64,000 nt of DNA from Pseudacidovorax sp. NFM-22. Lineage in GTDB: Bacteria > Pseudomonadota > Gammaproteobacteria > Burkholderiales > Burkholderiaceae_C. The stretch lies in the NCBI RefSeq assembly GCF_021401245.1, contig NZ_JACBFY010000002.1:1-64000 (forward strand), in the 5' to 3' direction. A program made the translations under genes and the position numbers. Of this stretch, positions 55,462 through 64,000 are shown piece by piece (position 1 is the first letter of the stretch; each line of letters begins with the position of its first letter). The notes beneath the pieces are model-generated. The model searched no databases. It had not been told where the DNA came from and saw only the letters and a list, made by a program, of their open reading frames with translations.

Positions 55462-55937
55462 GCATTCACCCGGCTGTTCCGAAGAGTGCCTGCACCGCAG
55501 GCGAAGCCGACGGCGTTCGGATCGACGCCCCCCTCGACGGCGACGACGCGCTGCGGCGCGTGATGTGCGTGGAGGACGACGACGACATCCGCTACATCCT
55601 CGACTTCAGCCTCAGTCAGATCGGCGGCTACGAGGTCTGCGCGGTGGGCAGCGGCGCCGAGGCGCTGCAGGCGGCCCCCCGCTTCCGGCCCGACCTGGTG
55701 CTGCTGGACGTCATGATGCCGCAGCTGTCCGGCCCGCAGACCCTGCAGCAGCTGCGGCAGCTGCCCGGCATGGAAGGCGTGCCGGTGGTCTTCCTCACGG
55801 CCAAGGCGATGCCCGAACAGCTGGAGGAGCTGCTGCGCCACGGCGCCACCGGCGTGATCGTCAAGCCCTTCGACCCCGTGCGCCTGCCGCAGGACATCCG
55901 CATGTACTGGGAGCACGGCCGTGGGCCCCGGGGCTGA
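55458..55937 (+). CDS. Single-domain response regulator
   Basis: 159 residues. A 33-residue N-terminal extension precedes the receiver: CVEDDDDIR (acidic pocket), LVLLDVMMPQLSG with acceptor Asp84, FLTAKAM (Thr), VIVKPFDP (Lys). No output domain. With the Hpt gene overlapping its 3' end by 17 bp it looks like the intermediate of a kinase-receiver-Hpt relay. ATGA overlap with the kinase gene. Confidence 0.92.
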   Translation: MSIHPAVPKSACTAGEADGVRIDAPLDGDDALRRVMCVEDDDDIRYILDFSLSQIGGYEVCAVGSGAEALQAAPRFRPDLVLLDVMMPQLSGPQTLQQLRQLPGMEGVPVVFLTAKAMPEQLEELLRHGATGVIVKPFDPVRLPQDIRMYWEHGRGPRG

Positions 55938-56259
55938 CCGCGGCGGGCCCGCCTACGCGGCGCTGCGCCGCCGCTTCCTCGACGGCCTGCCCCAGCGCCG
56001 GGCGGCCATCCTGGAGGCTGCCGATGCCCAGGGCCGCCAGCAGGCGCTGCACCGCCTGGCCGGTGCCGCCGGCAGCTACGGCTTCGCCGCGCTGGGCGAG
56101 CTGGCGCGCCATGCCGAAGGGCAGACCGACCCGGCCGGCATCCGCCAGGCCCTCGATGCACTGGAGGCCGCCCTCGACGGCCTGATCGCCCCCGCCCGCG
56201 ACGGAGACACGCCACCATGGAAATCAGCAGCCACCACGCCGGACACGACATCGTCGTGA
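55921..56259 (+). CDS. Hpt-domain phosphotransfer protein
   Basis: 112 residues from a GTG that lies inside the end of the receiver gene. His44 in ALHRLAGAAGSYGF fits the Hpt pattern HxLxGxAxxxG, although the usual Lys in LKG is Ala. Four helices are predicted in residues 8-90; the last 20 residues are low complexity. It could pass phosphate from the receiver at 55458 to another receiver such as the one at 59967. Confidence 0.8.
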   Translation: MGPGADRGGPAYAALRRRFLDGLPQRRAAILEAADAQGRQQALHRLAGAAGSYGFAALGELARHAEGQTDPAGIRQALDALEAALDGLIAPARDGDTPPWKSAATTPDTTSS

Positions 56260-56558
56260 TCGCCCTGCGCGAGGCCAACCTCGACGCCAGCAACGTGCGC
56301 GAGTTCAAGGAGACCGTGCAGGCCCTGGTCGGCCCCACGGCGACGCGGGTGGTGTTCGACCTGCAGGGCGTGAAGTTCATCGACAGCTCGGGCCTGGGCG
56401 CGCTGATCTCCTGCCTGCGGCAGCTCAACGCCCGGCGCGGCGACCTGCGGCTGTGCAACCTCACGCCCACGGTGCAGGCGCTGCTGGCGCTGATGCGCAT
56501 GAACCGCGTGTTCCAGATCTTCCCGGACCGGCAGGATGCCATCGCCTCCTTCGGCTGA
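56217..56558 (+). CDS. STAS-domain anti-sigma factor antagonist
   Basis: 113 residues. HDIVVIALREANLDASNV, FDLQGVKFIDSSGLGALIS (Asp56, phosphorylatable Ser57), LCNLTPTVQALLALMRMNRVF, as in RsbV/SpoIIAA. It should be phosphorylated by an RsbW-type kinase and dephosphorylated by a SpoIIE-type phosphatase; the next gene encodes both activities in one chain. Starts within the end of the Hpt gene (43-bp overlap). Confidence 0.94.
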   Translation: MEISSHHAGHDIVVIALREANLDASNVREFKETVQALVGPTATRVVFDLQGVKFIDSSGLGALISCLRQLNARRGDLRLCNLTPTVQALLALMRMNRVFQIFPDRQDAIASFG

Positions 56559-59500
56559 GGCGGGTCCGGACCCAGCGCCGGACGCGCGCGCCGAGGCCGG
56601 CCCCGACGCCGCCCTGGAACGCGCCCTGCGCCGGCGCGAGCAGCAGCTGCGCTGGGTGGGCCTGCTGGTGGCCGTCGCGGTGCTGCTGACGATGGCCGCC
56701 CGGGTGGCACAGGGCTGGAACAACCTGCACGACGAAGCGCAGGAACACGCCCGGCTGCATGCCACGGCGCTCGCCAGCCTGGTGGAGGCCCGGCTGGACC
56801 GGGCGGAAGCCGCCACGCAGGCCCTGGCGGCCGCCTGGCCGGCCGGCACGGCCGACACACCCGCCTTGCCGGAGGCCGCCGGCGAAGGCCTGCGGCCTCC
56901 GTGGGACCACGAGCTGCTGGCCGTGCTCGCCCTCGACGCGCACGGCGCGCGCCTGGCGCAGGACGGCGCCCCCCCGCTGCGGCTGCCGCTGGCCAGCCTG
57001 GGCCTGCCGGCCACGGCGTCGGCCTGCGACCCGTGCGTCGGCCGGCGGCTGCCCGCGGCGGCCCTGCCGCCCCTGCTCGCGCAGCGGGCACCGGCCGGCG
57101 TCGTGCCGGTGCTGCGCGTGCTGCCGGGCCAGCGCGGCTGGGCCGTGGCCCTGCTGCAGGCCGACAGCCTGGACCGGCTGACCGATGCGCTGGCCCAGGA
57201 GCGCGGCGGCTGGGCCCTGCTGGCCGGCCCCGCCGGCGAAGTGCTGTCGGCCAGCGCCAACGCGCCCTGGCCGGCCGGCACCCGGGCCGGCGCCGTGGAC
57301 CCGGGCGACCCGGCCGCCGAGCAATGGCTGCCGCAGCGGGCCCTGAAGGTGCGGGTCGTCCAGCCGCGCCAGCCGCTGCTGCAGCACCTGCTGCGCCAGA
57401 TCCGCCCGGGCGTCGGCCTGACCCTGTTCACGCTGGCCATCGTGCTGGTGGCGCTGCGTGCGCTGCGCCACAGCATCGCGAGCCAGCACAGGGCACGCGC
57501 CACCCTGGCCCGCCTGCATGCGCAGGGCGAGCAGCGCGCCCAGCGCTGGCGCCGCGCGCTGGCGGCGTCGGGCGACGCGCTGTGGGAATGGCGGCTGCCC
57601 GACGGCCGGGTCGACCTGAGCGAGCGCTGGGCCGCCATGCGCGGCGAGCCGCCGGCCGAATGCCGCTACGACAGCGCCGCCTGGCTGGCTCTGCTGCATC
57701 CCGAGGACCGGCACACGCTGGCGGACCGGCTCGCCCGCCACCTGCGCCGGGAGCTCGCCAGCCTGCATTGCGAGGCCCGCGTGCGCTGCGCCGACGGCCG
57801 CTGGAAGTGGATGCTGCTGCGCGGCGTGGCCCTGCCCGTGACGCGCGCCGGCCAGGAGGCCATGCATGTGCTGGGCTTCGTCACCGACATCGCCGACCAG
57901 CGCGCCAACGAGGCGGCCCTGAGCACCGCCCAGGCCCGGCACCAGGCCGTGCTCGACAGCGCACTCGACGCCGTCGTCACCGCCGACGCCCGCGGCAAGG
58001 TGGTCGACTTCAACCCCGCTGCCGAACGCATGTTCGGCCTGCCGCGCGAGCAGGCGCTGCACCGCCCCATCCACCGCCTGCTGGCCCCCGGCGAGGCCCG
58101 GCGCGCCATGCGCCAGCGCGCGATGCACGCCCTTCGCGGCGCCGGCGTGGGCATGCATGGGGGCGGCCGCATCGACGTGATGGGGCTGCGCGCCAACGGC
58201 CAGCACTTCCCGGTGGAGGCCACGGTGGTGGCGGTGCGTGCCGGCGCGCAGACGCTGTTCACCGCCACCATGCGCGACATCTCGGAGCAGCGCCGCGTGG
58301 AGCGCGCCCTGCGCGACAGCGAGGTGCGCGCCCGCGCCACCTTCGAGCAGGCGGCCGTGGGCATCTTCCTGCTGGACGAGCGGCAGCAGCAGCTGGTGCG
58401 CGTCAACCAGACGCTGTGCCGCCTGCTGGGCCGCGATGCCGCCGCGCTGCTGGGCCTGCCGCTGCAGGGCCTGCTGCATCCGCTGGACGCGCCCGCCGTG
58501 ATGCAGGGCACCGCCCAGCTGTTCGACGGCGCCAGCACCAGCCTGCGGCTGGAGGCCCGGCTGGTGCGTGCCTCCGGCCGGCCGCTGTGGGTGCGGCTGA
58601 CCGCCTCGCTCGCGCGCGACGACCGGGGCCGCGTGCTCTACCTCATCGGCATCGTCGAGGACATCGAGGAGCAGCGCCAGCACCGCGAGGACCTGCGCGC
58701 CGCGCGCCAGCTGGAGGTGATGATCAGCGCCCGCATCCAGGCCTCGCTGCTGGTGGCCGCGCCCGCCGTGGACCTGCCGGGCCTGTGGCTGAGCAGCTTC
58801 AACCATGCTTCGCAGGACATCGACGGCGACTTCTTCGAGGTGATGCGCCCGGGCCCGCGCTGCGTGGACCTGATCGCCGGCGACGTGATGGGCAAGGGCG
58901 TCAATGCCGCGCTGCTGGGCGCGGCCGTGAAGATGCAGTTCAGCCGCTCGCTGGTGGAGCTGATGATGCAGCCCGCCGCCCGCGACGCCACACCCGAGCC
59001 GGCCGACATCCTCAACGCCGTGCACGCGGCCATGACACCGCACCTGCAGGCGCTGGAGACCTTCGTCACCCTGGCCTACGTGCGCATCGACCTGGCGCGC
59101 GGCCTGCTCACCTGGTGCGGCTGCGGCCACGAGGAGGTGATGCACATCGGCCCGGGTGGCGCCGTGGCGCTGCTGCGCAACCAGCATCCGCCGCTGGGCG
59201 TGCTGGCCGACACCCGCTTCACGCAGGAAAGCCGGCCCGTGGGCCCGGGCGACGCCCTGCTGCTGCATTCCGACGGCCTGTGCGACGCCCGCCTGGGCGA
59301 CGGCGAGCGCGTGGGCGTGCAGCAGGTGCATGCCGCCTTCCGCCGGCTGGCCCGGCACCATGCCACGCCGGCCGCCATGCTGCACCGCATGCGCCAGCAG
59401 CTGCTGGCCGGCACCATGCTGACCGACGACGTGACGCTGGCCACCGTGCGGGTGTTCGACCCGCAGCAGCCCGTGCAGCGCCTCGAACTGCCCGCCGAGC

Positions 59501-59970
59501 CGGCGGCCATCGGCGCCCTGCGTGCCCTGGTGGACCGCGGCCTGGCCGAGGCCGGCCAGACTTCGCCGGCCAGCGGCCTGTTCACCGTGGCGGTGGTGGA
59601 AGCCTTCACCAACATCGTGCGCCACACGCGCGGGCGGCTGCCGCAGGCGCCGGTGGAGGCCCTGGTGCAACGGCAGCCCGACGCGCTGGAGGTGTCGCTG
59701 ATCCACATCGGCGAGCCCTACGTGCCGCCCGAGGACGAGCTGCCCACCAACTTCGACGACTACCCCGAGGGCGGCTTCGGCCTGACCATCATCCACAAGG
59801 CCTGCGACCGGGTCGACTACCTGCACCACGACGGCGTGAGCACCGTGCGGCTCACCCGCTGGCTGGACGAGGCCGCTCCTGGCGGGAGTTTGCAGTCCCG
59901 TCACGATCTGGCCGCCCCCTCGGCCGTCCAATCCCAGGACCGTCCCCAACCCCACTCCCAGCCCGCATGA
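56536..59970 (+). CDS. Membrane PAS-SpoIIE phosphatase with C-terminal anti-sigma-type kinase domain
   Basis: 1144 residues. TM1 about residues 38-60, periplasmic sensor domain about 60-290, TM2 ([19 protein letters not shown], about 292-312). Three PAS domains follow (about 335-455, 470-590, 595-715). The PP2C/SpoIIE phosphatase has [25 protein letters not shown] and HSDGLCDAR. The C-terminal HATPase_c_2 domain has [12 protein letters not shown] (N box) and GGFGLTII (G2), but the G1 motif reads IHIGEPY in place of DxG. It should both phosphorylate and dephosphorylate a STAS protein, probably that at 56217. Overlaps it by 23 bp. Confidence 0.93.
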   Translation: MPSPPSAEAGPDPAPDARAEAGPDAALERALRRREQQLRWVGLLVAVAVLLTMAARVAQGWNNLHDEAQEHARLHATALASLVEARLDRAEAATQALAAAWPAGTADTPALPEAAGEGLRPPWDHELLAVLALDAHGARLAQDGAPPLRLPLASLGLPATASACDPCVGRRLPAAALPPLLAQRAPAGVVPVLRVLPGQRGWAVALLQADSLDRLTDALAQERGGWALLAGPAGEVLSASANAPWPAGTRAGAVDPGDPAAEQWLPQRALKVRVVQPRQPLLQHLLRQIRPGVGLTLFTLAIVLVALRALRHSIASQHRARATLARLHAQGEQRAQRWRRALAASGDALWEWRLPDGRVDLSERWAAMRGEPPAECRYDSAAWLALLHPEDRHTLADRLARHLRRELASLHCEARVRCADGRWKWMLLRGVALPVTRAGQEAMHVLGFVTDIADQRANEAALSTAQARHQAVLDSALDAVVTADARGKVVDFNPAAERMFGLPREQALHRPIHRLLAPGEARRAMRQRAMHALRGAGVGMHGGGRIDVMGLRANGQHFPVEATVVAVRAGAQTLFTATMRDISEQRRVERALRDSEVRARATFEQAAVGIFLLDERQQQLVRVNQTLCRLLGRDAAALLGLPLQGLLHPLDAPAVMQGTAQLFDGASTSLRLEARLVRASGRPLWVRLTASLARDDRGRVLYLIGIVEDIEEQRQHREDLRAARQLEVMISARIQASLLVAAPAVDLPGLWLSSFNHASQDIDGDFFEVMRPGPRCVDLIAGDVMGKGVNAALLGAAVKMQFSRSLVELMMQPAARDATPEPADILNAVHAAMTPHLQALETFVTLAYVRIDLARGLLTWCGCGHEEVMHIGPGGAVALLRNQHPPLGVLADTRFTQESRPVGPGDALLLHSDGLCDARLGDGERVGVQQVHAAFRRLARHHATPAAMLHRMRQQLLAGTMLTDDVTLATVRVFDPQQPVQRLELPAEPAAIGALRALVDRGLAEAGQTSPASGLFTVAVVEAFTNIVRHTRGRLPQAPVEALVQRQPDALEVSLIHIGEPYVPPEDELPTNFDDYPEGGFGLTIIHKACDRVDYLHHDGVSTVRLTRWLDEAAPGGSLQSRHDLAAPSAVQSQDRPQPHSQPA

Positions 59971-61505
59971 ACATCGCCCTCCTGGAAGACGACCCCGATC
60001 AGCGGGACCTGGCCACCCTGTGGCTCAGCCACGGCGGCCATCAGGTGACCAGCTTCGGCAGCACCGGCGAGCTGATCCGCGAGCTGGGCTCGCGCCGCTA
60101 CGACCTGCTGGTGCTGGACTGGACGCTGCCCGACGGCACCGGCGGCGACGTGCTGACCTGGCTGCGCAACCGCCCGGGCGTGCAGCCGCCGGCCATCGTG
60201 CTGACCTCGCGCGACGAGGAGGCGCATGTGGTCGAGGGCCTGAACAGCGGCGCCGACGACTACCTCGTCAAGCCCGCGCGCCCGGCGGAGCTGCTGGCCC
60301 GCATCAGCGCGCTGAGCCGCCGCGCCCGCACGCGCGGCCCCCAGGTGCTGGAGCTGAACGGCTACCGCGTGGACCTGGTGCAGCACCGCATCGCCGTCGA
60401 CGGCACGCCGGTCGACCTGACGCAGAAGGAATTCGACCTGGCCGTCTACCTCTTCCAGAACCCGGGCGTGCTGCTGTCGCGCGAACACCTGCTCAACCGC
60501 GTCTGGGGCAAGACGGCGGACGTGACCACCCGCACGGTGGACACCCACATCAGCCGCCTGCGCCGCAAGCTGCGGCTGGACGGCCAGGGGCCGCTGCGCC
60601 TCACGCCCGTGTACGGCCAGGGCTACCGGCTGGACGCGATCGAACTGCACGGTGCGCAGGCGGACGCCGGCGCGGGCACGGAAGCCGAAACGCAGATGGA
60701 CGCGGTCGCCCAACTGGCGGCCGCGCTGCCGAGCGCCTGTGCAGGCCCAGGCCCGGCCCCGGGCGCCGACGAAGGCGCGGGGGCGGACACCGTGGCCGCC
60801 GCGGGCATCGACTGCTGCCCGGGTGTGCTCGCCCAGGGCGGCCCCGCCGAGCCGCGCGAAGTGCTGGACCACCTGGCCCGCGCCGCGCGCTTCCGCGATG
60901 GCGAGACGGCCGCGCACATGGTGCGGGTGGGCTTCCTGGCCTGGGCCCTGGCCCTGGCGGCCGGCTGCAGCCCCGAGGCCGCACTGCTGCTGCGGCAGGC
61001 CGCGCCCATGCACGACGTCGGCAAGATCGGCGTGGCCGATGCGCTGCTCAAGCACCCGGGGCACTTCTCGTCGGACCAGCACCGGCAGATGGAGGCCCAC
61101 ACCATCATGGGCGCCGAGATCCTCGGCGGCTCCGACCTGCCGCTGCTGCGCCTGGCCGCCGAGATCGCCCTGACCCACCACGAGCGCTGGGACGGCGGCG
61201 GCTACCCGCGCGGCCTGCGGGGCGACGCCATTCCGCTGCCGGGGCGCATCACGGCCCTGGTCGACTTCTTCGATGCGATGGTGAGCGAGCGCCGCTACCG
61301 CGCGCGCATGAAGCCCGAAGAGGTGCTGCGCCTGCTGCACGCGCAGAGTGGTGCGGCCTTCGACCCCACGCTGGTGTCGATCTTCATCCGCCATGGCGAG
61401 CGCATGGCACGGGTGTGCGAGCAGGTGATGGCGCGCGGCCTGGGCTTCGACGCGCTGACCGACCCGCAGGCGCTGGACTTCGCGGCCCTGCCGGCCGGCG
61501 CCTGA
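59967..61505 (+). CDS. Receiver - OmpR-type winged helix - HD-GYP fusion protein
   Basis: 512 residues with three recognisable domains. Receiver (1-120): [20 protein letters not shown] (Asp51), [10 protein letters not shown] (Lys). Trans_reg_C winged helix (about 128-222): [43 protein letters not shown]. Then an Ala/Gly-rich linker and an HD-GYP phosphodiesterase (about 300-490) with His349-Asp350 ([18 protein letters not shown]), [13 protein letters not shown] (GYP 412-414) and DFFDAM. It should bind DNA and degrade cyclic-di-GMP under control of phosphorylation. Overlaps the upstream gene by 4 bp (ATGA). Confidence 0.92.
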   Translation: MNIALLEDDPDQRDLATLWLSHGGHQVTSFGSTGELIRELGSRRYDLLVLDWTLPDGTGGDVLTWLRNRPGVQPPAIVLTSRDEEAHVVEGLNSGADDYLVKPARPAELLARISALSRRARTRGPQVLELNGYRVDLVQHRIAVDGTPVDLTQKEFDLAVYLFQNPGVLLSREHLLNRVWGKTADVTTRTVDTHISRLRRKLRLDGQGPLRLTPVYGQGYRLDAIELHGAQADAGAGTEAETQMDAVAQLAAALPSACAGPGPAPGADEGAGADTVAAAGIDCCPGVLAQGGPAEPREVLDHLARAARFRDGETAAHMVRVGFLAWALALAAGCSPEAALLLRQAAPMHDVGKIGVADALLKHPGHFSSDQHRQMEAHTIMGAEILGGSDLPLLRLAAEIALTHHERWDGGGYPRGLRGDAIPLPGRITALVDFFDAMVSERRYRARMKPEEVLRLLHAQSGAAFDPTLVSIFIRHGERMARVCEQVMARGLGFDALTDPQALDFAALPAGA

Positions 61506-61638
61506 AGACCCGGACGGCCGGCATCCCGGACCGGCCTTGCCGCCCGGGCAGGTCCGTCCCGTGGCACGGGTGCGGGCCGGGCGATGACGGACGGCATGCG
61601 CTGCGCGTGTGGGCCAAGGGCGCAAAAGAGGCATCGGC

Positions 61639-61656
61639 TGACAGCAGCGGCTGTCA
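61639..61656. terminator. Possible hairpin before the stressosome module
   Basis: TGACAG and CTGTCA form a 6-bp stem around CAGCGG, 133 bp after the HD-GYP gene and 72 bp before the rsbR-like gene. A pyrimidine stretch (CCCTTTCC) follows. Weak evidence for a terminator or an operator separating the two units. Confidence 0.3.
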
Positions 61657-61727
61657 CCCTTTCCTACACTTTTTGGCGCTCCCGAATCCCCATCCCAACA
61701 AGGGAGCATCCCAACGGAGGGCCCCCC

Positions 61728-62576
61728 ATGAACCCGGAAACCGCGGCCCTTGTCCGTGCCTTGAAAGACGATGCCACCGCCGTGGTCGAGGAATGGATGC
61801 GCGAGCTCCAGGCCACCACGCAGGGCGGCCTGCATGCCAGCGCCAAGGCCGAGGCCACGGCCGTCGCCGACGGCCTGCGCAGCGCCCTCGAAGCCGGGGG
61901 CGATGCGCAGTCGCTCCAGGGCCCCGCCTGGCAGGCGCTGCGGCGCACGCTGGAGCAGCTGTCGGCCAGCCGCGCCGCCAAGGGCGATTCGGCCGGCGCC
62001 ACCAGCGTCTTCGTGCTGGGGCTCAAGAAGCCCCTCTTCGGCCGCCTTCAGCAGGTCTTCGCGCAGGACCCGGCCGCCATGGGCAGCGCCCTGTGGACGC
62101 TCTCCGCCCTGATCGACCGCCTGGCGCAGCACACGGCCGACACCTTCCAGCAGTCGCGCGAGGACGTCATCCGCCGCCAGCAGGAGGACCTGCTCGAACT
62201 CTCCACCCCCGTGGTCAAGCTGTGGGACGGCGTGCTGGCCGTGCCCATGATCGGCACGCTGGACAGCAACCGCACCCAGGTCGTCATGGAGACGCTGCTG
62301 CAGACGGTGGTGGACACCGGCTCGGCCCTGGCCATCATCGACATCACGGGCGTGCCCACGGTGGACACGCTGGTGGCCCGCCACCTGCTCAAGACCGTCA
62401 CGGCCATCCGCCTGATGGGCGCCGACTGCATCATCAGCGGCATCCGCCCGCAGATCGCGCAGACCATCGTGCACCTGGGCATCGACCTGCAGGGCATCGT
62501 CACCAAGGCCACGCTGGCCGACGCGCTGGCGCAGGCCCTCAAGACCAACGGCTGGCGCATCAGCCGCGAGGCCTGA
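61728..62576 (+). CDS. rsbR: RsbR-like stressosome scaffold protein (STAS domain)
   Basis: 282 residues. The N-terminal half (1-150) is a helical sensor domain without strong similarity to the globin-like RsbRA domain by eye. The C-terminal STAS domain starts [24 protein letters not shown] and includes [15 protein letters not shown], where RsbR proteins carry the phosphorylatable Thr. With RsbS it would form the stressosome core that captures RsbT. GGAGG ribosome binding site before the ATG at 61728. Confidence 0.9.
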   Translation: MNPETAALVRALKDDATAVVEEWMRELQATTQGGLHASAKAEATAVADGLRSALEAGGDAQSLQGPAWQALRRTLEQLSASRAAKGDSAGATSVFVLGLKKPLFGRLQQVFAQDPAAMGSALWTLSALIDRLAQHTADTFQQSREDVIRRQQEDLLELSTPVVKLWDGVLAVPMIGTLDSNRTQVVMETLLQTVVDTGSALAIIDITGVPTVDTLVARHLLKTVTAIRLMGADCIISGIRPQIAQTIVHLGIDLQGIVTKATLADALAQALKTNGWRISREA

Positions 62577-62581
62577 ACCCC

Positions 62582-62962
62582 ATGGACCGCATCCCGATCC
62601 TGCGGATGGGCCAGACCCTGCTGGTCACCATCCAGATCGACCTGCAGGACCAGACCGCCCTGGCGCTGCAGGAAGACCTGGCCAACCGCATCGCGGCCAC
62701 CGGCGCCTCCGGCGTGCTGATCGACATCTCGGCGCTGGAGGTGGTCGATTCCTTCATCGGCCGCATGCTCAGCACCATCTCGGGCACGGCCCGCATCCTC
62801 TCGGCCACCGCGGTGGTGGTGGGCATGCAGCCGGCCGTGGCCATCACCCTCGTCGAGCTGGGCCTGTCGCTCGACGGCGTGCGCACCGCCCTGGACGTGG
62901 AGCGCGGCATGGCCCTGCTCGAGCGGCTGCGCGCCCAGCAGGGAGCCCGCCTTGGCGCCTGA
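62582..62962 (+). CDS. rsbS: Stressosome STAS protein RsbS
   Basis: 126 residues, single STAS domain. [20 protein letters not shown] is the typical RsbS start, and [18 protein letters not shown] has Ser57 at the position phosphorylated by RsbT in B. subtilis (Ser59). [15 protein letters not shown] is also conserved. Starts 5 bp after the rsbR-like stop and overlaps rsbT by 11 bp. Confidence 0.95.
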   Translation: MDRIPILRMGQTLLVTIQIDLQDQTALALQEDLANRIAATGASGVLIDISALEVVDSFIGRMLSTISGTARILSATAVVVGMQPAVAITLVELGLSLDGVRTALDVERGMALLERLRAQQGARLGA

Positions 62963-63356
62963 ACCCACCGGCACCCTGCCGCTGGCCAGCGAGCAGCACA
63001 TCGTCGCCAGCCGGCAGACGGTGCGCGCCCTGTGCCAGGAACTGCGCTTCTCGCTGGTGGAGCAGACCAAGATGGTCACGGCCGCCAGCGAGCTGTCGCG
63101 CAACACGCTGATCCACGGCGGCGGCGGCCGCATGCACTGGGCCGTGCTGCAGGAAGGCGTGCGCCGCGGCCTGCAGCTGCGCTTCGAGGACGAAGGCCCC
63201 GGCATCGCCAACATCGACCTCGCCATGTCCGACGGCTACACCTCCGGCGCCGGCATGGGCCTGGGCCTGCCGGGCAGCAAGCGGCTGGTGAACGAATTCG
63301 ACATCCGGTCCACGCCCGGCCAGGGCACCTGCGTGAGCATCGTGAAGTGGAAGTGA
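62952..63356 (+). CDS. rsbT: Stressosome switch kinase RsbT
   Basis: 134 residues from TTG at 62952, inside the end of rsbS. HATPase_c domain with N box [14 protein letters not shown]1 [10 protein letters not shown] and G2 [13 protein letters not shown]. RsbT phosphorylates RsbS/RsbR and, when released, activates a partner. The rare TTG start is chosen because the following residues ([14 protein letters not shown]) match the family start; expression is likely coupled to rsbS. Overlaps the next gene by 4 bp. Confidence 0.93.
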   Translation: MAPEPTGTLPLASEQHIVASRQTVRALCQELRFSLVEQTKMVTAASELSRNTLIHGGGGRMHWAVLQEGVRRGLQLRFEDEGPGIANIDLAMSDGYTSGAGMGLGLPGSKRLVNEFDIRSTPGQGTCVSIVKWK

Positions 63357-64000
63357 TCCGCGGCTGGACGCACCGCGCGTTCCCCATCGAGGACCTGAGC
63401 TTCGTCGGCGAGGCCCGGCGCCATGTGGGGCGCCTGGCGGCCGAGCGCGGCTGGCCCGAGCACGACTCCGCCCGCGCCGCCCTGGTGGCCACCGAGCTGG
63501 GCACCAACCTGGCCAAGCATGCGCAGGCCGGCCAGCTGCTGGTGGCCGCGCGCGACGCGCTGGGCGACATCGAGCTGATCGCCGTGGACCGCGGCCCGGG
63601 CATGCCCGACCTGGCGCGCTCGATGCGCGACGGCTTCTCCACCACCGCCACGGCCGGCACCGGGCTGGGCGCCATCGCGCGGCAGAGCGAGGCGTTCGAC
63701 CTCCATTCGCTGCCCGGCATGGGCACCGTCTGCCTGGCCCGCGTGCGGCCACGCACGGGCACGGCCGTGGCCGCCCCGGCCCGGACGGATGCCTTCGACT
63801 GGGGCGCCGTGTGCGTGCCGGTGCGCGGCGAGACCGCCTGCGGCGACGCCTGGATGCTGGCCTTCGACGGCCATCGCGCCGCGGCCCTGCTGGCCGACGG
63901 GCTGGGCCACGGGCCCGACGCGCAGGTCGCCGCCCAGGCGGCGCTGGAGGGTTTTGCCAGCCGCCCCTTCGACGACGGCGCGGCGACGATGCAGTCCGTG
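63353..64000 (+). CDS. ATPase-SpoIIE phosphatase fusion (RsbX-like), 3' truncated by window edge
   Basis: Open from GTG 63353 to the last base (216 codons shown). Residues 1-130 form an RsbT/RsbW-like ATPase: ALVATELGTNLAKHA (N box), VDRGPGMPDLA (G1), GTGLGAIARQSEAFD (G2). From about 145 a PP2C/SpoIIE domain begins (GDAWMLAFD, LLADGLGHGPDAQVAAQAAL) and runs off the window. Such fusions close many non-Firmicute stressosome operons and reset RsbR/S by dephosphorylation. GTG overlaps the rsbT stop by 4 bp (GTGA). Confidence 0.9.
   Translation, partial: MIRGWTHRAFPIEDLSFVGEARRHVGRLAAERGWPEHDSARAALVATELGTNLAKHAQAGQLLVAARDALGDIELIAVDRGPGMPDLARSMRDGFSTTATAGTGLGAIARQSEAFDLHSLPGMGTVCLARVRPRTGTAVAAPARTDAFDWGAVCVPVRGETACGDAWMLAFDGHRAAALLADGLGHGPDAQVAAQAALEGFASRPFDDGAATMQSV

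Noticed and set aside
56461-59955. A 3.5-kb open frame on the minus strand, antisense to the SpoIIE gene
   Set aside because: It is rich in His, Gln, Gly and Ala with no domain motif, as expected for the complement of a high-GC gene. The plus-strand frame has clear PAS, PP2C and ATPase motifs.

Overview
The window is about 70 percent GC with short intergenic gaps. Gene content points to a betaproteobacterium of the Burkholderiales, most likely a member of the Comamonadaceae. The evidence is the pmd-type protocatechuate 4,5-cleavage operon, several Bug/TctC periplasmic binding proteins, UrtABCDE, a TrpS with a C-terminal extension, and dispersed hairpin repeats of the kind common in that family. 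Genus cannot be fixed from the sequence alone. No tRNA, rRNA or CRISPR array was recognised.

Layout. 1-383: end of a Hin-type serine recombinase. 423-7181: LysE exporter, LysR regulator divergent from an M20 peptidase, a Bug binding protein, an AI-2E-family permease and another LysR. 7376-12139: DctA symporter, GntR/FCD regulator, NCS1 permease and an Asp/Glu/hydantoin racemase, with two similar palindromes in front of the two transporter genes. 12209-15260: LytS-type kinase, LytTR regulator and AI-2E-family permease, an overlapping operon divergent from argH. 17125-24270: LysR regulator divergent from the pmdE-F-(Bug)-D-A-B-C operon, which takes protocatechuate to pyruvate and oxaloacetate. 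24467-25874: a coupled cassette of a GIY-YIG protein, a MarR-like protein and an unknown protein. 25846-26853: aldo/keto reductase. 26863-32738: urea ABC transporter urtABCDE. 32818-43266: esterase, PPK2, ZntB, PHP phosphatase, DMT permease, Sua5/YciO protein, site-2 protease, TrpS, and a LuxR-type response regulator convergent with a sensor kinase.

43447-53654 is one 11-gene chemotaxis operon on the minus strand: PAS-MCP, CheY-like, CheX-like, CheZ-like candidate, transmembrane MCP, CheY, CheA, CheW, CheR, CheD, CheB. From the same intergenic region a second signalling operon runs on the plus strand, 53998-61505: histidine kinase with pseudo-receiver, receiver, Hpt, STAS, a large PAS-SpoIIE phosphatase/anti-sigma-type kinase, and an unusual receiver-OmpR wHTH-HD-GYP protein. 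It is followed at 61728-64000 by a stressosome module (RsbR-like, RsbS, RsbT, and an ATPase-SpoIIE fusion cut by the window end).

The most interesting part is 43.4-64 kb. Chemotaxis, phosphorelay, partner switching and cyclic-di-GMP turnover components lie side by side, with no sigma factor in view. I infer that the output is cyclic-di-GMP and/or transcriptional control by the HD-GYP/wHTH protein rather than a classical sigma-B.
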